From Nostoc sp. FACHB-152 (lineage in GTDB: Bacteria; Cyanobacteriota; Cyanobacteriia; Cyanobacteriales; Nostocaceae), in NCBI RefSeq assembly GCF_014697475.1, contig NZ_JACJRV010000008.1:124001-188000 (forward strand): a stretch of 64,000 nucleotides of DNA, read 5' to 3'. Shown here in pieces: positions 54,501-62,720 of the stretch; positions within the stretch are counted from its first letter, which is position 1; each line of letters opens with the position of its first letter. Made by a program: the position numbers and the translations under genes. The notes under the pieces were generated by a model. It was not told the DNA's origin. It made no database searches and saw only the letters and a list, made by a program, of their open reading frames with translations.

Positions 54501-55858
54501 CAGCCTTTTTTGATGAGTAGCTGTACTATAAAAGTAGAACCTTCATCGGGTTTACTTCTAACAAGGATGGAACCACCACAGCGCGACAATAGCCGCTTGA
54601 CAATGGTTAAACCTAAACCAGCACCACCAAGTTCTTCTGCGGTTCCTGAACGCACCCGAAAAAAGCAGTCAAAGATTTTAGAGATTTCACTTTCTGCAAT
54701 GCCGATACCTGTGTCGCGGAATTCTAATTGCACGTAATCTCCATAAATACGCGCTTTGATTGAAACTTGCCCGCCTTTGGGCGTAAATTTAATACTGTTA
54801 TGTAACAAATTATTGACTATTTGTTTCAGTCCCCCAGTCACGCAGCAAACGGCTGGTAAATCTGGGGATATGGTAGAGGCTAAAATAATACCTTTTTCTT
54901 GGGCTACAGGCAGGTAGGTACTAACTACTCCAGGTACAACATCCGATAAGCGGACTAATTCTAGGCTGATTTGTTCTAAATGATGCTCTAGGTTGATCAA
55001 ATCTAATAAACCAGTAATTAGTATACTTTGGCGATCGCACTGGGTATTGAGCATCTGTAAGTAACGTAGTCGCTGTGGCGGTTTGAGAGTGGGAGAATTT
55101 AACAGTGACAGCGCAGTTTTCATATGTGTGAGGGGTGTACGCAATTCCTGACACAGACTCGCTAAATATCCTTCTTTAAGTTGGTCTCTATTTTGCAATT
55201 TTTGATTTTGCTCTTTTAATTTGACAATGCGTTTATTGCCAATTTGACGATTGATTTCATTCTGGCGTTGGAGTTGTTTTGTTAAGAGTCTACTGATGAG
55301 TGCTGGTTCGATTGTACTTGGATAAATCAACTCAGCAGGTAAAGTAGGCAATGATTCTGGTGCGATCGCCTGTTGAATTCCCTCTAAAACTTGCTGAATT
55401 ATTCTTGCTTCCATTGCCGTTACAGCTACTAACGACGGAGTTTTTTTGTTATTTTTGGCTTTATTTGAATTGCCGGGTTGGCTTTTTTTCCGCAGACGGC
55501 GGGCTACTATTAAATTACAAAATTGCGGCGAGACTACTATAAAAAAGTATTCTCGCCGTAGTTGATAATTTGGTAGCAGTTGCAGGTAATTGTCCTGGCT
55601 AGATTTGAATCGATACGTATTAATTACTCCAACTTCACCCATCGCAGATTGATAGCGTTCTAATTCTGCCTGCCAAACTTTTCCTGGTGGTAGCTTAACC
55701 CAAAAAGTTGCAGTAATTTTCTGCTCAATTAGTAAATCTATTTGCGACCTCAGTAGTGCTAACAAACTTGCAGGGTTACTGGGGAATGCTTGAGGTGGTG
55801 CTTCCACTCCCACGGTCAACTGATATATGGATAGCTGCTTACGTAGAGTGTCATTCAT
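54500..55858 (-). CDS. Histidine-kinase-like protein lacking the phospho-acceptor His
   Basis: A 452-residue protein. An N-terminal sensory region (about 1-165) of unknown type is followed by a Gln/Lys-rich coiled coil and a HisKA-like domain. There the usual His of HELRTPL is Gln237 (LASLCQELRTPLTHMK), encoded by CAG. The ATPase domain looks intact: N box NNLLHNSIKFTPKGG, G1 FRDTGIGI, F box FDCFFRV, G2 GGAGLGLTIVKRL. So it can probably bind ATP but cannot autophosphorylate on the normal site. It may act on another protein, such as the convergently encoded kinase, or be regulatory. Confidence 0.85.
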   Translation of the reverse strand: MNDTLRKQLSIYQLTVGVEAPPQAFPSNPASLLALLRSQIDLLIEQKITATFWVKLPPGKVWQAELERYQSAMGEVGVINTYRFKSSQDNYLQLLPNYQLRREYFFIVVSPQFCNLIVARRLRKKSQPGNSNKAKNNKKTPSLVAVTAMEARIIQQVLEGIQQAIAPESLPTLPAELIYPSTIEPALISRLLTKQLQRQNEINRQIGNKRIVKLKEQNQKLQNRDQLKEGYLASLCQELRTPLTHMKTALSLLNSPTLKPPQRLRYLQMLNTQCDRQSILITGLLDLINLEHHLEQISLELVRLSDVVPGVVSTYLPVAQEKGIILASTISPDLPAVCCVTGGLKQIVNNLLHNSIKFTPKGGQVSIKARIYGDYVQLEFRDTGIGIAESEISKIFDCFFRVRSGTAEELGGAGLGLTIVKRLLSRCGGSILVRSKPDEGSTFIVQLLIKKG

Positions 55859-56177
55859 GAGTTAAGCCTAACAGGAAAGAGAAGGAATAATTATGACATT
55901 GTTTTTCAGTTTTATGTATCAGTCTTTTACAAAAGACTACGTGCTGTATATTCAGTTATGAATAGTCTCAAGAAACACAGGCAATAGGGAAGAAGGCAAT
56001 AGGCAATAGGCAATAGGCAATAAGTAATAGGTAATAGGGCAATAATAGAAGAATAGTGTTTCTTCAATAGGGTATGAGAATAGAGACTGGGAACTGAGGA
56101 GGATGAAGGTTTTACTGCATAGCAGAACTCGCAAGGTAGGTGGCAATTCATACTTTTCTTTTCCCAGTCTCCACTAT
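55859..56177. other. Gap downstream of murE containing an STRR tract
   Basis: A 319-nt gap between murE (upstream in transcription) and the His-less kinase, both on the - strand. Apart from the CAATAGG tract listed separately, no terminator or gene is seen. The kinase promoter probably lies here. Confidence 0.4.
55997..56038. repeat. Heptanucleotide STRR tract (CAATAGG)x6
   Basis: Three CAATAGG heptamers, then CAATAAG, TAATAGG, TAATAGG, in the gap between murE and the kinase gene. Confidence 0.9.
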
Positions 56178-57680
56178 TTAACTCTCGATTTTTAGCCTAG
56201 CTTGTAAAGCGTCGCGTGCGTGTTCTCGGTCGTCAAAGTGGATTTTTTCGGTGCCGAGAATTTGGTAATCTTCGTGACCTTTACCTGCTAACAATACTCC
56301 GTCACCGGGCTGGGCTTCTAAAATTGCGGTACGAATGGCAGTAGCCCGATCGCAGATGACGGTAGGCTGTACTGTGTCGGGAATTCCTGCCAAAATATCT
56401 TGCAAAATTTTCTCTGGGTCTTCGGTACGGGGATTATCAGAAGTCACTACTGCTACATCTGCTAAGTCAGCAGCGATTTTTCCCATTTTCGGGCGTTTGG
56501 TACGATCGCGATCGCCGCCACAGCCAAACACGCAAATCATTTTGCCAGGAATAAACGGCCGTGCAGCTTTCAGCAAGTTTTCTAAACTATCAGGGGTATG
56601 GGCATAATCAACAATCACGCTGATATCTTGTTGTGGCGTAATTTGCACCCGTTCCATTCTTCCCGGAACACCAGGAAACTCAGCAATTGCATCGGCAATT
56701 AACTGTAAGTCTAGTTCTAAGTGTAAAACTGCTCCAACTGCTGCTAAAACATTTTCTAAATTATATTGTCCGACCAAAGGTGAACGAAATGCGACTTCAC
56801 CTTTGGGTGTGTGTAAAACTCCACTGACACCATTGGGCTGATAGTTTAAATCACTCAGCCATAAATCAGCATTGCGATTGCTGACACTATAACTCCAAAC
56901 TTTTTCCGGCGACAATGCGGCGATTAAACGTTTGCCGTAAGCATCATCAGCGTTAATTACCGCCCGTCCCTTGAGATAATTCGGACTAAATAACAACGCC
57001 TTGGCCGCAAAATAGTCTTCCATGTCGCTGTGGTAGTCCAAATGGTCTTGGGTGAGATTGGTAAATACACCCACCTCAAACGGACAACCCAAAACTCGAC
57101 CTTGCGCTAACGCGTGGGAACTCACTTCCATGACACCAAACTCACAACCAGCATTTACTGCTGCTGCTAATTGCTGTTGTAATTCCACTGAGAATGGCGT
57201 GGTATGGACAGCAGTTTGCACAAACCCTGGCCAGCGAGTGTAAAGAGTACCCATCAAGGCGGTAGACAGATGCGCTTTGTTAAGGAGAAATTCAATTAGG
57301 TGCGTCGTGGTGGTTTTGCCATTAGTGCCAGTCACACCTACTAACTTAAGTTTTTGTCCGGGATAATCGTAAAAAGCAGCAGCTATTTGGGCGCAAGCTT
57401 GAGTCATATCACTGGCACTAATAACTACAGCCTCCGGCGTGGGAGGATTTTTTTCAGCAGCTTCGGCAGAAACAATCGCCGCTACCGCACCAGATGCGAT
57501 CGCACTTGGCCAAAATTCCCCACCATCTACCCTTGTTCCTGGCATTCCAATAAACAAATCCCCCGTGCTACAAGCATGAGAGTTAGTTTTTAAACCCCTA
57601 ACCTCTGCATCTTCTAAGCTGGGATTGCTGGGTATTTGTGCCACACTGTCTACTACTGCTAGTAATTCCCGCAATTTCAT
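56178..57680 (-). CDS. murE: UDP-N-acetylmuramoyl-tripeptide synthetase MurE (meso-DAP type)
   Basis: It adds meso-diaminopimelate to UDP-MurNAc-L-Ala-D-Glu in peptidoglycan synthesis. The 500-residue protein has the ATP-binding VGVTGTNGKTTTTHL, the HTTPFSVELQQ region, EVSSHALAQGR, VDYAHTPDSL and DNPRTEDPEKI; the DNPR motif is the meso-DAP-specific signature. Length and domain order are normal. The gene is flanked by a glutaredoxin-like gene with a 32-nt gap. Confidence 0.96.
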   Translation of the reverse strand: MKLRELLAVVDSVAQIPSNPSLEDAEVRGLKTNSHACSTGDLFIGMPGTRVDGGEFWPSAIASGAVAAIVSAEAAEKNPPTPEAVVISASDMTQACAQIAAAFYDYPGQKLKLVGVTGTNGKTTTTHLIEFLLNKAHLSTALMGTLYTRWPGFVQTAVHTTPFSVELQQQLAAAVNAGCEFGVMEVSSHALAQGRVLGCPFEVGVFTNLTQDHLDYHSDMEDYFAAKALLFSPNYLKGRAVINADDAYGKRLIAALSPEKVWSYSVSNRNADLWLSDLNYQPNGVSGVLHTPKGEVAFRSPLVGQYNLENVLAAVGAVLHLELDLQLIADAIAEFPGVPGRMERVQITPQQDISVIVDYAHTPDSLENLLKAARPFIPGKMICVFGCGGDRDRTKRPKMGKIAADLADVAVVTSDNPRTEDPEKILQDILAGIPDTVQPTVICDRATAIRTAILEAQPGDGVLLAGKGHEDYQILGTEKIHFDDREHARDALQARLKIES

Positions 57681-57712
57681 GTTGTGAACCTCGCCACAAG
57701 TTTTTCTTGCGC

Positions 57713-58018
57713 CTATTCTGCATTATTTTTTTTGGTATTGGATAAATACTTACACAACATTTGCTCAATTTGCAGGACATTTGCACGAGGAGAGGGACGC
57801 GGTAAAGGTTGTTCTACTATCTCGGAACCTTGAAAGCTAGCTAAAAACAGCACCGGCACTTCATACTGATACGCCCCAAACCAATCTTCACGAGTTGTAA
57901 TGTCACGGATTTCTAACTGTAGAGATGTAAAATTTTCTGTCTTTAAGATTTGTTCTAGTTTTTCTTGTAAGCCCTCGCACAAATGACAACCGGGTTTGCT
58001 GTATAAAATCAATCGCAT
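57713..58018 (-). CDS. Glutaredoxin-like (DUF836) thioredoxin-fold protein
   Basis: A 101-residue protein with the N-terminal RLILYSKPGCHLCEGLQEKL, including the CxxC pair Cys-His-Leu-Cys (residues 10-13), and YEVPVLFLAS for the cis-Pro loop, typical of the DUF836/glutaredoxin-like group. It should take part in thiol-disulfide exchange in the cytoplasm. It lies directly before murE on the same strand and may be co-transcribed. The substrate is unknown. Confidence 0.85.
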   Translation of the reverse strand: MRLILYSKPGCHLCEGLQEKLEQILKTENFTSLQLEIRDITTREDWFGAYQYEVPVLFLASFQGSEIVEQPLPRPSPRANVLQIEQMLCKYLSNTKKNNAE

Positions 58019-58324
58019 TTGCTGTTTACCAATACGTATGCTGTCCAGATGCGATCGCTCGCATCCTTAAAAGCCATGATAATCAGTTATCAGTAAACAG
58101 TTATCAAAGCGTATTATATGGTATTTTAGCGCATTACAACTTATCACCATATTGTGGCAGACTCTGACCTAAAGATACAGCGTTTCTCGGTTGGGTGCAG
58201 TACATCTTTCTAGGAGAGCTTATGCTAGAGACTACAGATTAGAAGTACTTAGGCTAGGATAATATACCTCATCCAAACGAAAAGTGCTGTAAATACATCA
58301 CTGATAACTGTTAACTGTTAACTG
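58019..58324. other. Gap downstream of the pentapeptide/TPR gene
   Basis: A 306-nt gap with two short heptamer-related tracts: GTTATCAGTAAACAGTTATC (58086-58105) and the AACTGTT tract that runs into the next gene. A HIP1 site is at about 58053. No gene or terminator was recognised. Confidence 0.45.
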
Positions 58325-58326
58325 TT
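58306..58326. repeat. Heptanucleotide STRR (AACTGTT)x3 at a stop codon
   Basis: Three exact AACTGTT heptamers; the last overlaps the TAA stop (plus-strand 58325-58327) of the pentapeptide/TPR gene. Confidence 0.85.
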
Positions 58327-60058
58327 AATTGAGAAGCCCTGCAATAACCTGCTGCACTCGCTCCAAACTAGCACTATCTTGTTTTTGAGAATAAATTTTT
58401 ATCGCTTGTTCAAAGGCTTGTTTAGCTTCTACTTTCTTTTTCAAAGCTAATAAAGAATTACCTTTATTTTCATATGCTGCGGCATAATTAGGGTCTCTTT
58501 GAATTACGCGCTCGCAATCTTTAATTGCATCCTCATATCGCTTACGATTATATCTAGCTACACTGCGTTGATAATAAGCTTCAGTATAGTTATCATCTAT
58601 TTCAATTGCGCGGTCATAATCTTTAGTTGCATCTTTATGTTCGCCGATAGCTGCACGGGCGAGTCCACGATTAAAATATGCCCAAGCCCAACTATTAGAA
58701 TTATCAATTGCTCTATTATAATCTTGAATCGCGCCTTGATAATCTTCCAGTGCAAAGCGAGCTAAACCTCTATTATGATAAGCATCGGCAAATTTAGCAT
58801 TGATTCTAATCGCCTGGGAAGCTTCTGTAATTACGGCTGCATAATCTTTTTGAATACGGCGAATTGTTGCGCGTCCATTATAAGCTTCTGCATTGTTGGA
58901 ATCGAGGCGAATTGCTTGGTCAAAATCAGTTAATGCACTTTGATAATCTTTTTGCTGGATGCGAGTTAGCCCGCGATTGCTGTATGCTCTGGCATAGTTA
59001 GGGTCAAGTTCAATAGCTTTGTTATAATCAGCGATCGCAGCTTGATAATTTTTCAATTTACTAGCAGCAAAACCGCGACTAATGTAAATTTGAGCATCTT
59101 GAGGATTTAATTCAATAGCTTTGTTGTAATATGCGATCGCGCTTTGATATCGTCTTTGGCTGCTGAGTGTATCTCCCCAACGGCTGTAATCTCCAGCATC
59201 AGCACGAATATTGTTAGGTAGGCTATCGAAATCAAGACTCGCACCCCTTAAATCTACATTCTGCAAGTTTGCGCCATTTAGTTGACTCCCAATTAAGTTT
59301 GCACCCTGCAAATTAGCATTGTAGAGGTTAGCATTCTGCAAATTAGTACCATTAAGTTTTGCATTACTCAGGTCAGCATTTTGTAAGTCAGCATAACTGA
59401 GATTGGCATTTTTTAGTTCTACACCCCTCAAGTTGTAACCATTTAAATTTACTCGGCTGAGGTTAACGCCATTGAGAGACACACCACGGAAGTTAAAATT
59501 CCTGAAGTCTGCATTACTTAAATCAACACCATTGAGATTTACGCCTTGCAGGTTGACATTATCAAATCGCACACCCCGCAAATTGACATTACTAAGAGTA
59601 ACACCACTCAAGTTAGCACCACTTAAATCAGCATTACTTAAATCTGCACTAGTTAAATTAGCATTTCGCAAATCAGCACCACTCAAGTTTGTTCCACTCA
59701 AGTCCGCATTACTCAGATTTGCACTTTGTAAATCAGCACGGAATAAATTTGCGCGGAATAGTTGAGCTTCACTCAAATTAGTATTACGTAAATTAGCACC
59801 ACTTAAATCAACTCCACTTAAATCAGCAGCACTCAAGTTAGACTGATAAAGGTCAGCACGAATCAGGTTTTTCCGGCTTAAGTTGGCTCGGCTTAAATCG
59901 CATTTAGGACATTTGTTGGAGTCTATTAGCTGCTTAACGTGTTCAGGTTTTTCTGCATAAACCGGAACTGCGATTAACAACGGAGTTAATAAAGTAAGAG
60001 CAACAAAAACTTGCTTAATGATTTTTGGCTTAGTGATGATAGTAATTTCTTCTCGCAT
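58325..60058 (-). CDS. Secreted pentapeptide-repeat and TPR protein
   Basis: A 577-residue protein with a signal peptide (VALTLLTPLLIAVPVYA). A CPKCDLSRANL motif, the usual cyanobacterial start of a pentapeptide region, opens about 45 A(D/N)Lxx units (about residues 52-275) that fold as a quadrilateral beta-helix. Eight TPR units follow (about 285-565; for example AIAYYNKAIELNP, AIADYNKAIELDP). It is likely a periplasmic or surface protein-interaction scaffold; no partner can be named. The gene ends in an STRR heptamer. Confidence 0.88.
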   Translation of the reverse strand: MREEITIITKPKIIKQVFVALTLLTPLLIAVPVYAEKPEHVKQLIDSNKCPKCDLSRANLSRKNLIRADLYQSNLSAADLSGVDLSGANLRNTNLSEAQLFRANLFRADLQSANLSNADLSGTNLSGADLRNANLTSADLSNADLSGANLSGVTLSNVNLRGVRFDNVNLQGVNLNGVDLSNADFRNFNFRGVSLNGVNLSRVNLNGYNLRGVELKNANLSYADLQNADLSNAKLNGTNLQNANLYNANLQGANLIGSQLNGANLQNVDLRGASLDFDSLPNNIRADAGDYSRWGDTLSSQRRYQSAIAYYNKAIELNPQDAQIYISRGFAASKLKNYQAAIADYNKAIELDPNYARAYSNRGLTRIQQKDYQSALTDFDQAIRLDSNNAEAYNGRATIRRIQKDYAAVITEASQAIRINAKFADAYHNRGLARFALEDYQGAIQDYNRAIDNSNSWAWAYFNRGLARAAIGEHKDATKDYDRAIEIDDNYTEAYYQRSVARYNRKRYEDAIKDCERVIQRDPNYAAAYENKGNSLLALKKKVEAKQAFEQAIKIYSQKQDSASLERVQQVIAGLLN

Positions 60059-60459
60059 CCGTACCTAATCCTTCAGCTTTTTATCTTAGAGATAAACTAC
60101 TCTACAATCTCAAACTCAAGAATTAAGGATAAACTCAAAGTTATTTTTGTTCCTTACGGCATTGTTTATACTGAGCTTTAGCAATTTAACTTACAAACTC
60201 TTCACGTATAGGAATGTGGTTTGATTCCTATACATACTTGTGTAGAGAGGCAATAGGCAATAGGGAACAGGAAAGAAGGAACAAAGGTAAAGGTATACTG
60301 AGTTTTTTTTCAGAAATCAAATATGAGTCCTATAGATTGACTAAGTATGAAAGTTTTTTGTGTTGATCCCAATTTTTTAGATAACAAAATGTAAAAACCC
60401 TGTTCAGTATTGAACAGGGTTATGTAAAGTTTCTTTGTTAAAATTCCGACAATTCAAAA
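60059..60459. other. Gap with terminator of the small peptide gene
   Basis: A 401-nt gap upstream of the pentapeptide/TPR gene. It contains a short CAATAGG repeat (about 60249-60262), the likely promoter of that gene and, at its right end, the hairpin AACCCTGTTC/GAACAGGGTT listed separately. Confidence 0.45.
60396..60421 (-). terminator. Rho-independent terminator of the 33-aa gene
   Basis: AACCCTGTTC and GAACAGGGTT form a 10-bp stem with a 6-nt loop; on the - strand it is followed by TTTTACATTTTG. It lies about 40 nt after the stop of the small ORF. Confidence 0.8.
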
Positions 60460-60561
60460 CTAGAACATATTCATGATTGTAATAACACTTGCGCTAGTCA
60501 ACATAATCAAAGCGCCCATAACTACGGATACACCTAGGTTGTTGGGTTTGGAAGTGTTCAT
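60460..60561 (-). CDS. 33-residue single-span membrane peptide
   Basis: The ORF encodes a 33-residue peptide: a polar start (MNTSKPNNLG), then a hydrophobic stretch (VSVVMGALIMLTSASVITIM) long enough to cross the membrane, ending NMF. A purine-rich site (TAGGAATTT) lies about 10 nt before the ATG and a rho-independent terminator follows, so it is a complete small transcription unit. Small single-span subunits are common in cyanobacterial photosynthetic and NDH complexes, but I cannot match this one to any. Function unknown. Confidence 0.7.
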   Translation of the reverse strand: MNTSKPNNLGVSVVMGALIMLTSASVITIMNMF

Positions 60562-61040
60562 TTTTTTAAATTCCTAATAAGTGATTATGCTTTGTTTAAG
60601 AATAACAGTCTCCGTATAAATAACTATTAATGCAATGCAAAACTTAAAATAGCGTAAAGGTTCTTAGTAAAGGCTGTTGTATATACTCACAAACCCTGAG
60701 CCAGCAAATTTTTCTGCTTGTGTAATTACGGTTGACAACTATCTTTGGACATATAGCAATCTGATTAGATATGAAAGAAAGGCTCAGATCCCCAGCTTAT
60801 CAAAGGATACTGTTAGCGAATAGGAGGTCTGACCACTTGTTTACCTACAAATTGGCTTGTAGAGACGTAGCATTGCTACGTCTCTACATTTGGTGGAATG
60901 TCGAAATTTCGTGAGGTGTTCCTTTAATATGAATAGCCTGAATGTAAAATTCCTTAAATGAGTTAACTTCTTTAGAATTAAGAGGAATTCATATCTATAA
61001 ATTCCCAGCCCAAAGTAATTCACGTTAACTATAAACTTTT
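60562..61040. other. Gap upstream of sbcD with palindromic repeat
   Basis: A 479-nt AT-rich gap between the small membrane peptide (-) and sbcD (+). Apart from the palindrome at 60858-60888 nothing was recognised; promoters for both directions must be here. Confidence 0.45.
60858..60888. repeat. Perfect 15-bp-arm palindrome
   Basis: TGTAGAGACGTAGCA and TGCTACGTCTCTACA are exact complements separated by one base. GTAGAGACG palindromes of this kind occur scattered in cyanobacterial genomes. It could form a cruciform or RNA hairpin. Confidence 0.75.
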
Positions 61041-62294
61041 ATGATTCAAATCCTCCACCTCTCCGACATCCACATGGGAAGCGGTTTTTCCCACGGTAGA
61101 ATTAATCCGGCGACAGGTTTGAACACGCGTTTGGAGGATTTTGTTAACACTTTATCGCTGTGTATCGATCGCGCGTTAACAGATCCAGTCGATTTAGTAA
61201 TATTTGGTGGTGATGCTTTTCCGGATGCGACACCGCCGCCCTATGTACAAGAAGCTTTCGCCAGTCAATTTCGTCGCTTGGTCGATGCTAATATCCCGAC
61301 AGTATTGTTAGTAGGAAATCATGACCAACATTCCCAAGGTTTGGGAGGCGCAAGCTTAAATATTTATCGGACTTTGGGTGTACCGGGTTTCGTGGTTGGT
61401 GATACGTTGACAACTCATACTATCGAAACCCGCAACGGTAAAGTCCAAGTAATTACTCTCCCTTGGTTGACTCGTTCTACTTTAATGACGCGCCAAGAAA
61501 CTGAGGGTGTGTCATTGGCGGAAGTCAACCAGTTGCTAACAGATAGGTTGCAAGTTGTCATTGAAGGAGAAATTCGCCGCCTTGACCCCGATGTACCTAC
61601 TATATTATTGGCTCACTTGATGGCTGATAATGCTAGTTTAGGAGCAGAACGTTTGTTGGCGGTGGGTAAGGGTTTTACTTTACCGTTATCTTTGTTGACG
61701 CGACCTTGTTTTGATTATGTGGCGTTGGGACACGTCCACAAACACCAGAATTTAAATAAACATAACAACCCGCCAGTAATTTATCCCGGAAGTATTGAAC
61801 GGGTAGATTTTAGCGAAGAAAAAGAAGATAAAGGCTATGTAATGATTGAACTGGAACGGGGAAATACTACTTGGGAATTTTGTCCCTTACCAGTTCGGAG
61901 TTTCCGCACCATTGAAGTCGATATCTCCAAAGCTGAAGATCCACAGGCGGCAATTCTCAAAGCGATCGCAAAACATGATATTCAAGATGCAGTAGTGCGA
62001 TTAATTTATAAACTGCGATCGGAACAGTTGGATGTAATTGATAATGCTGCCTTACATACTGCCTTAAAAGCAGCCCATACCTACACCATTCAACCAGAAT
62101 TACTCAGTCAGTTAGCACGTCCCCGCGTACCTGAACTGAGTGCGAGTAGCAGCATCGACCCAATGGAAGCCTTAAAAACTTACTTAAATAACCGAGAAGA
62201 CCTCAAAGACATCGCCGCAACCATGCTAGAAGCAGCTGAAAAACTCCTATCAGATGATGTCGAAGTCTGGTTAGAAGGTGCTGCATCTAATTGA
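61041..62294 (+). CDS. sbcD: SbcD-like DNA exonuclease subunit
   Basis: A 417-residue calcineurin-type metallophosphoesterase. The five metal motifs are present: HLSDIHM (Asp9, His11), IFGGDAF, LLVGNHDQ, LLAHLMAD and ALGHVHKHQ. The C-terminal domain is SbcD/Mre11-like. With an SbcC ATPase it cuts hairpins and DNA ends in repair; no sbcC is next to it here. The fold and length (about 400) fit SbcD better than small phosphoesterases. Confidence 0.9.
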   Translation: MIQILHLSDIHMGSGFSHGRINPATGLNTRLEDFVNTLSLCIDRALTDPVDLVIFGGDAFPDATPPPYVQEAFASQFRRLVDANIPTVLLVGNHDQHSQGLGGASLNIYRTLGVPGFVVGDTLTTHTIETRNGKVQVITLPWLTRSTLMTRQETEGVSLAEVNQLLTDRLQVVIEGEIRRLDPDVPTILLAHLMADNASLGAERLLAVGKGFTLPLSLLTRPCFDYVALGHVHKHQNLNKHNNPPVIYPGSIERVDFSEEKEDKGYVMIELERGNTTWEFCPLPVRSFRTIEVDISKAEDPQAAILKAIAKHDIQDAVVRLIYKLRSEQLDVIDNAALHTALKAAHTYTIQPELLSQLARPRVPELSASSSIDPMEALKTYLNNREDLKDIAATMLEAAEKLLSDDVEVWLEGAASN

Positions 62295-62720
62295 TATGTG
62301 GGGTGTGGGGAATAGGAATTAATTTCTTCAACTCTCTGCGCGACGGACACTTTGACAGCAGTTGCTACAAGTCGGCAAAGCCGCCCAAAGCACTGCCTCC
62401 TCAAGTCGGGAAACCCGCCCACGCAAGCGGAACGCCTAGCGGCGAATGCGTGAGGCAAAAAATTCTTGTTTTCCAACACCTCACTTTCTTAAAATTTTCA
62501 GATTTTTTCTCCTAAATCCAGTTTTCAACCCGATACTAACGCTGGTTACTATTTTGGGATAGTTGAAATATTACAGATTATTGCAATCTCTGCTTTATCC
62601 TTGTCATCTCATAATCATTCCGACTACGCTATAGATACAAACTCATAACGACTATAAATAAGCTGACTATCTCAACAAATATTGCAACCTCTAAGTAAAT
62701 TGCTGGAGAAATCATCCACT
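62295..62720. other. Gap upstream of the catalase gene with GC-rich repeat
   Basis: A 426-nt gap. Its first third is a GC-rich filler element (about 62335-62460) that contains GCTACAAGTCGGCAAAGC (62364-62381), exact to 44681-44698, and CGCCTAGCGGCG. The rest is AT-rich leader of the catalase. No oxidative-stress operator could be identified. Confidence 0.5.

Noticed and set aside
60841-61023. A 60-codon - strand frame upstream of sbcD
   Set aside because: Its end is in the GTAGAGACG palindrome and the rest is AT-rich leader; no ribosome-binding site was seen.
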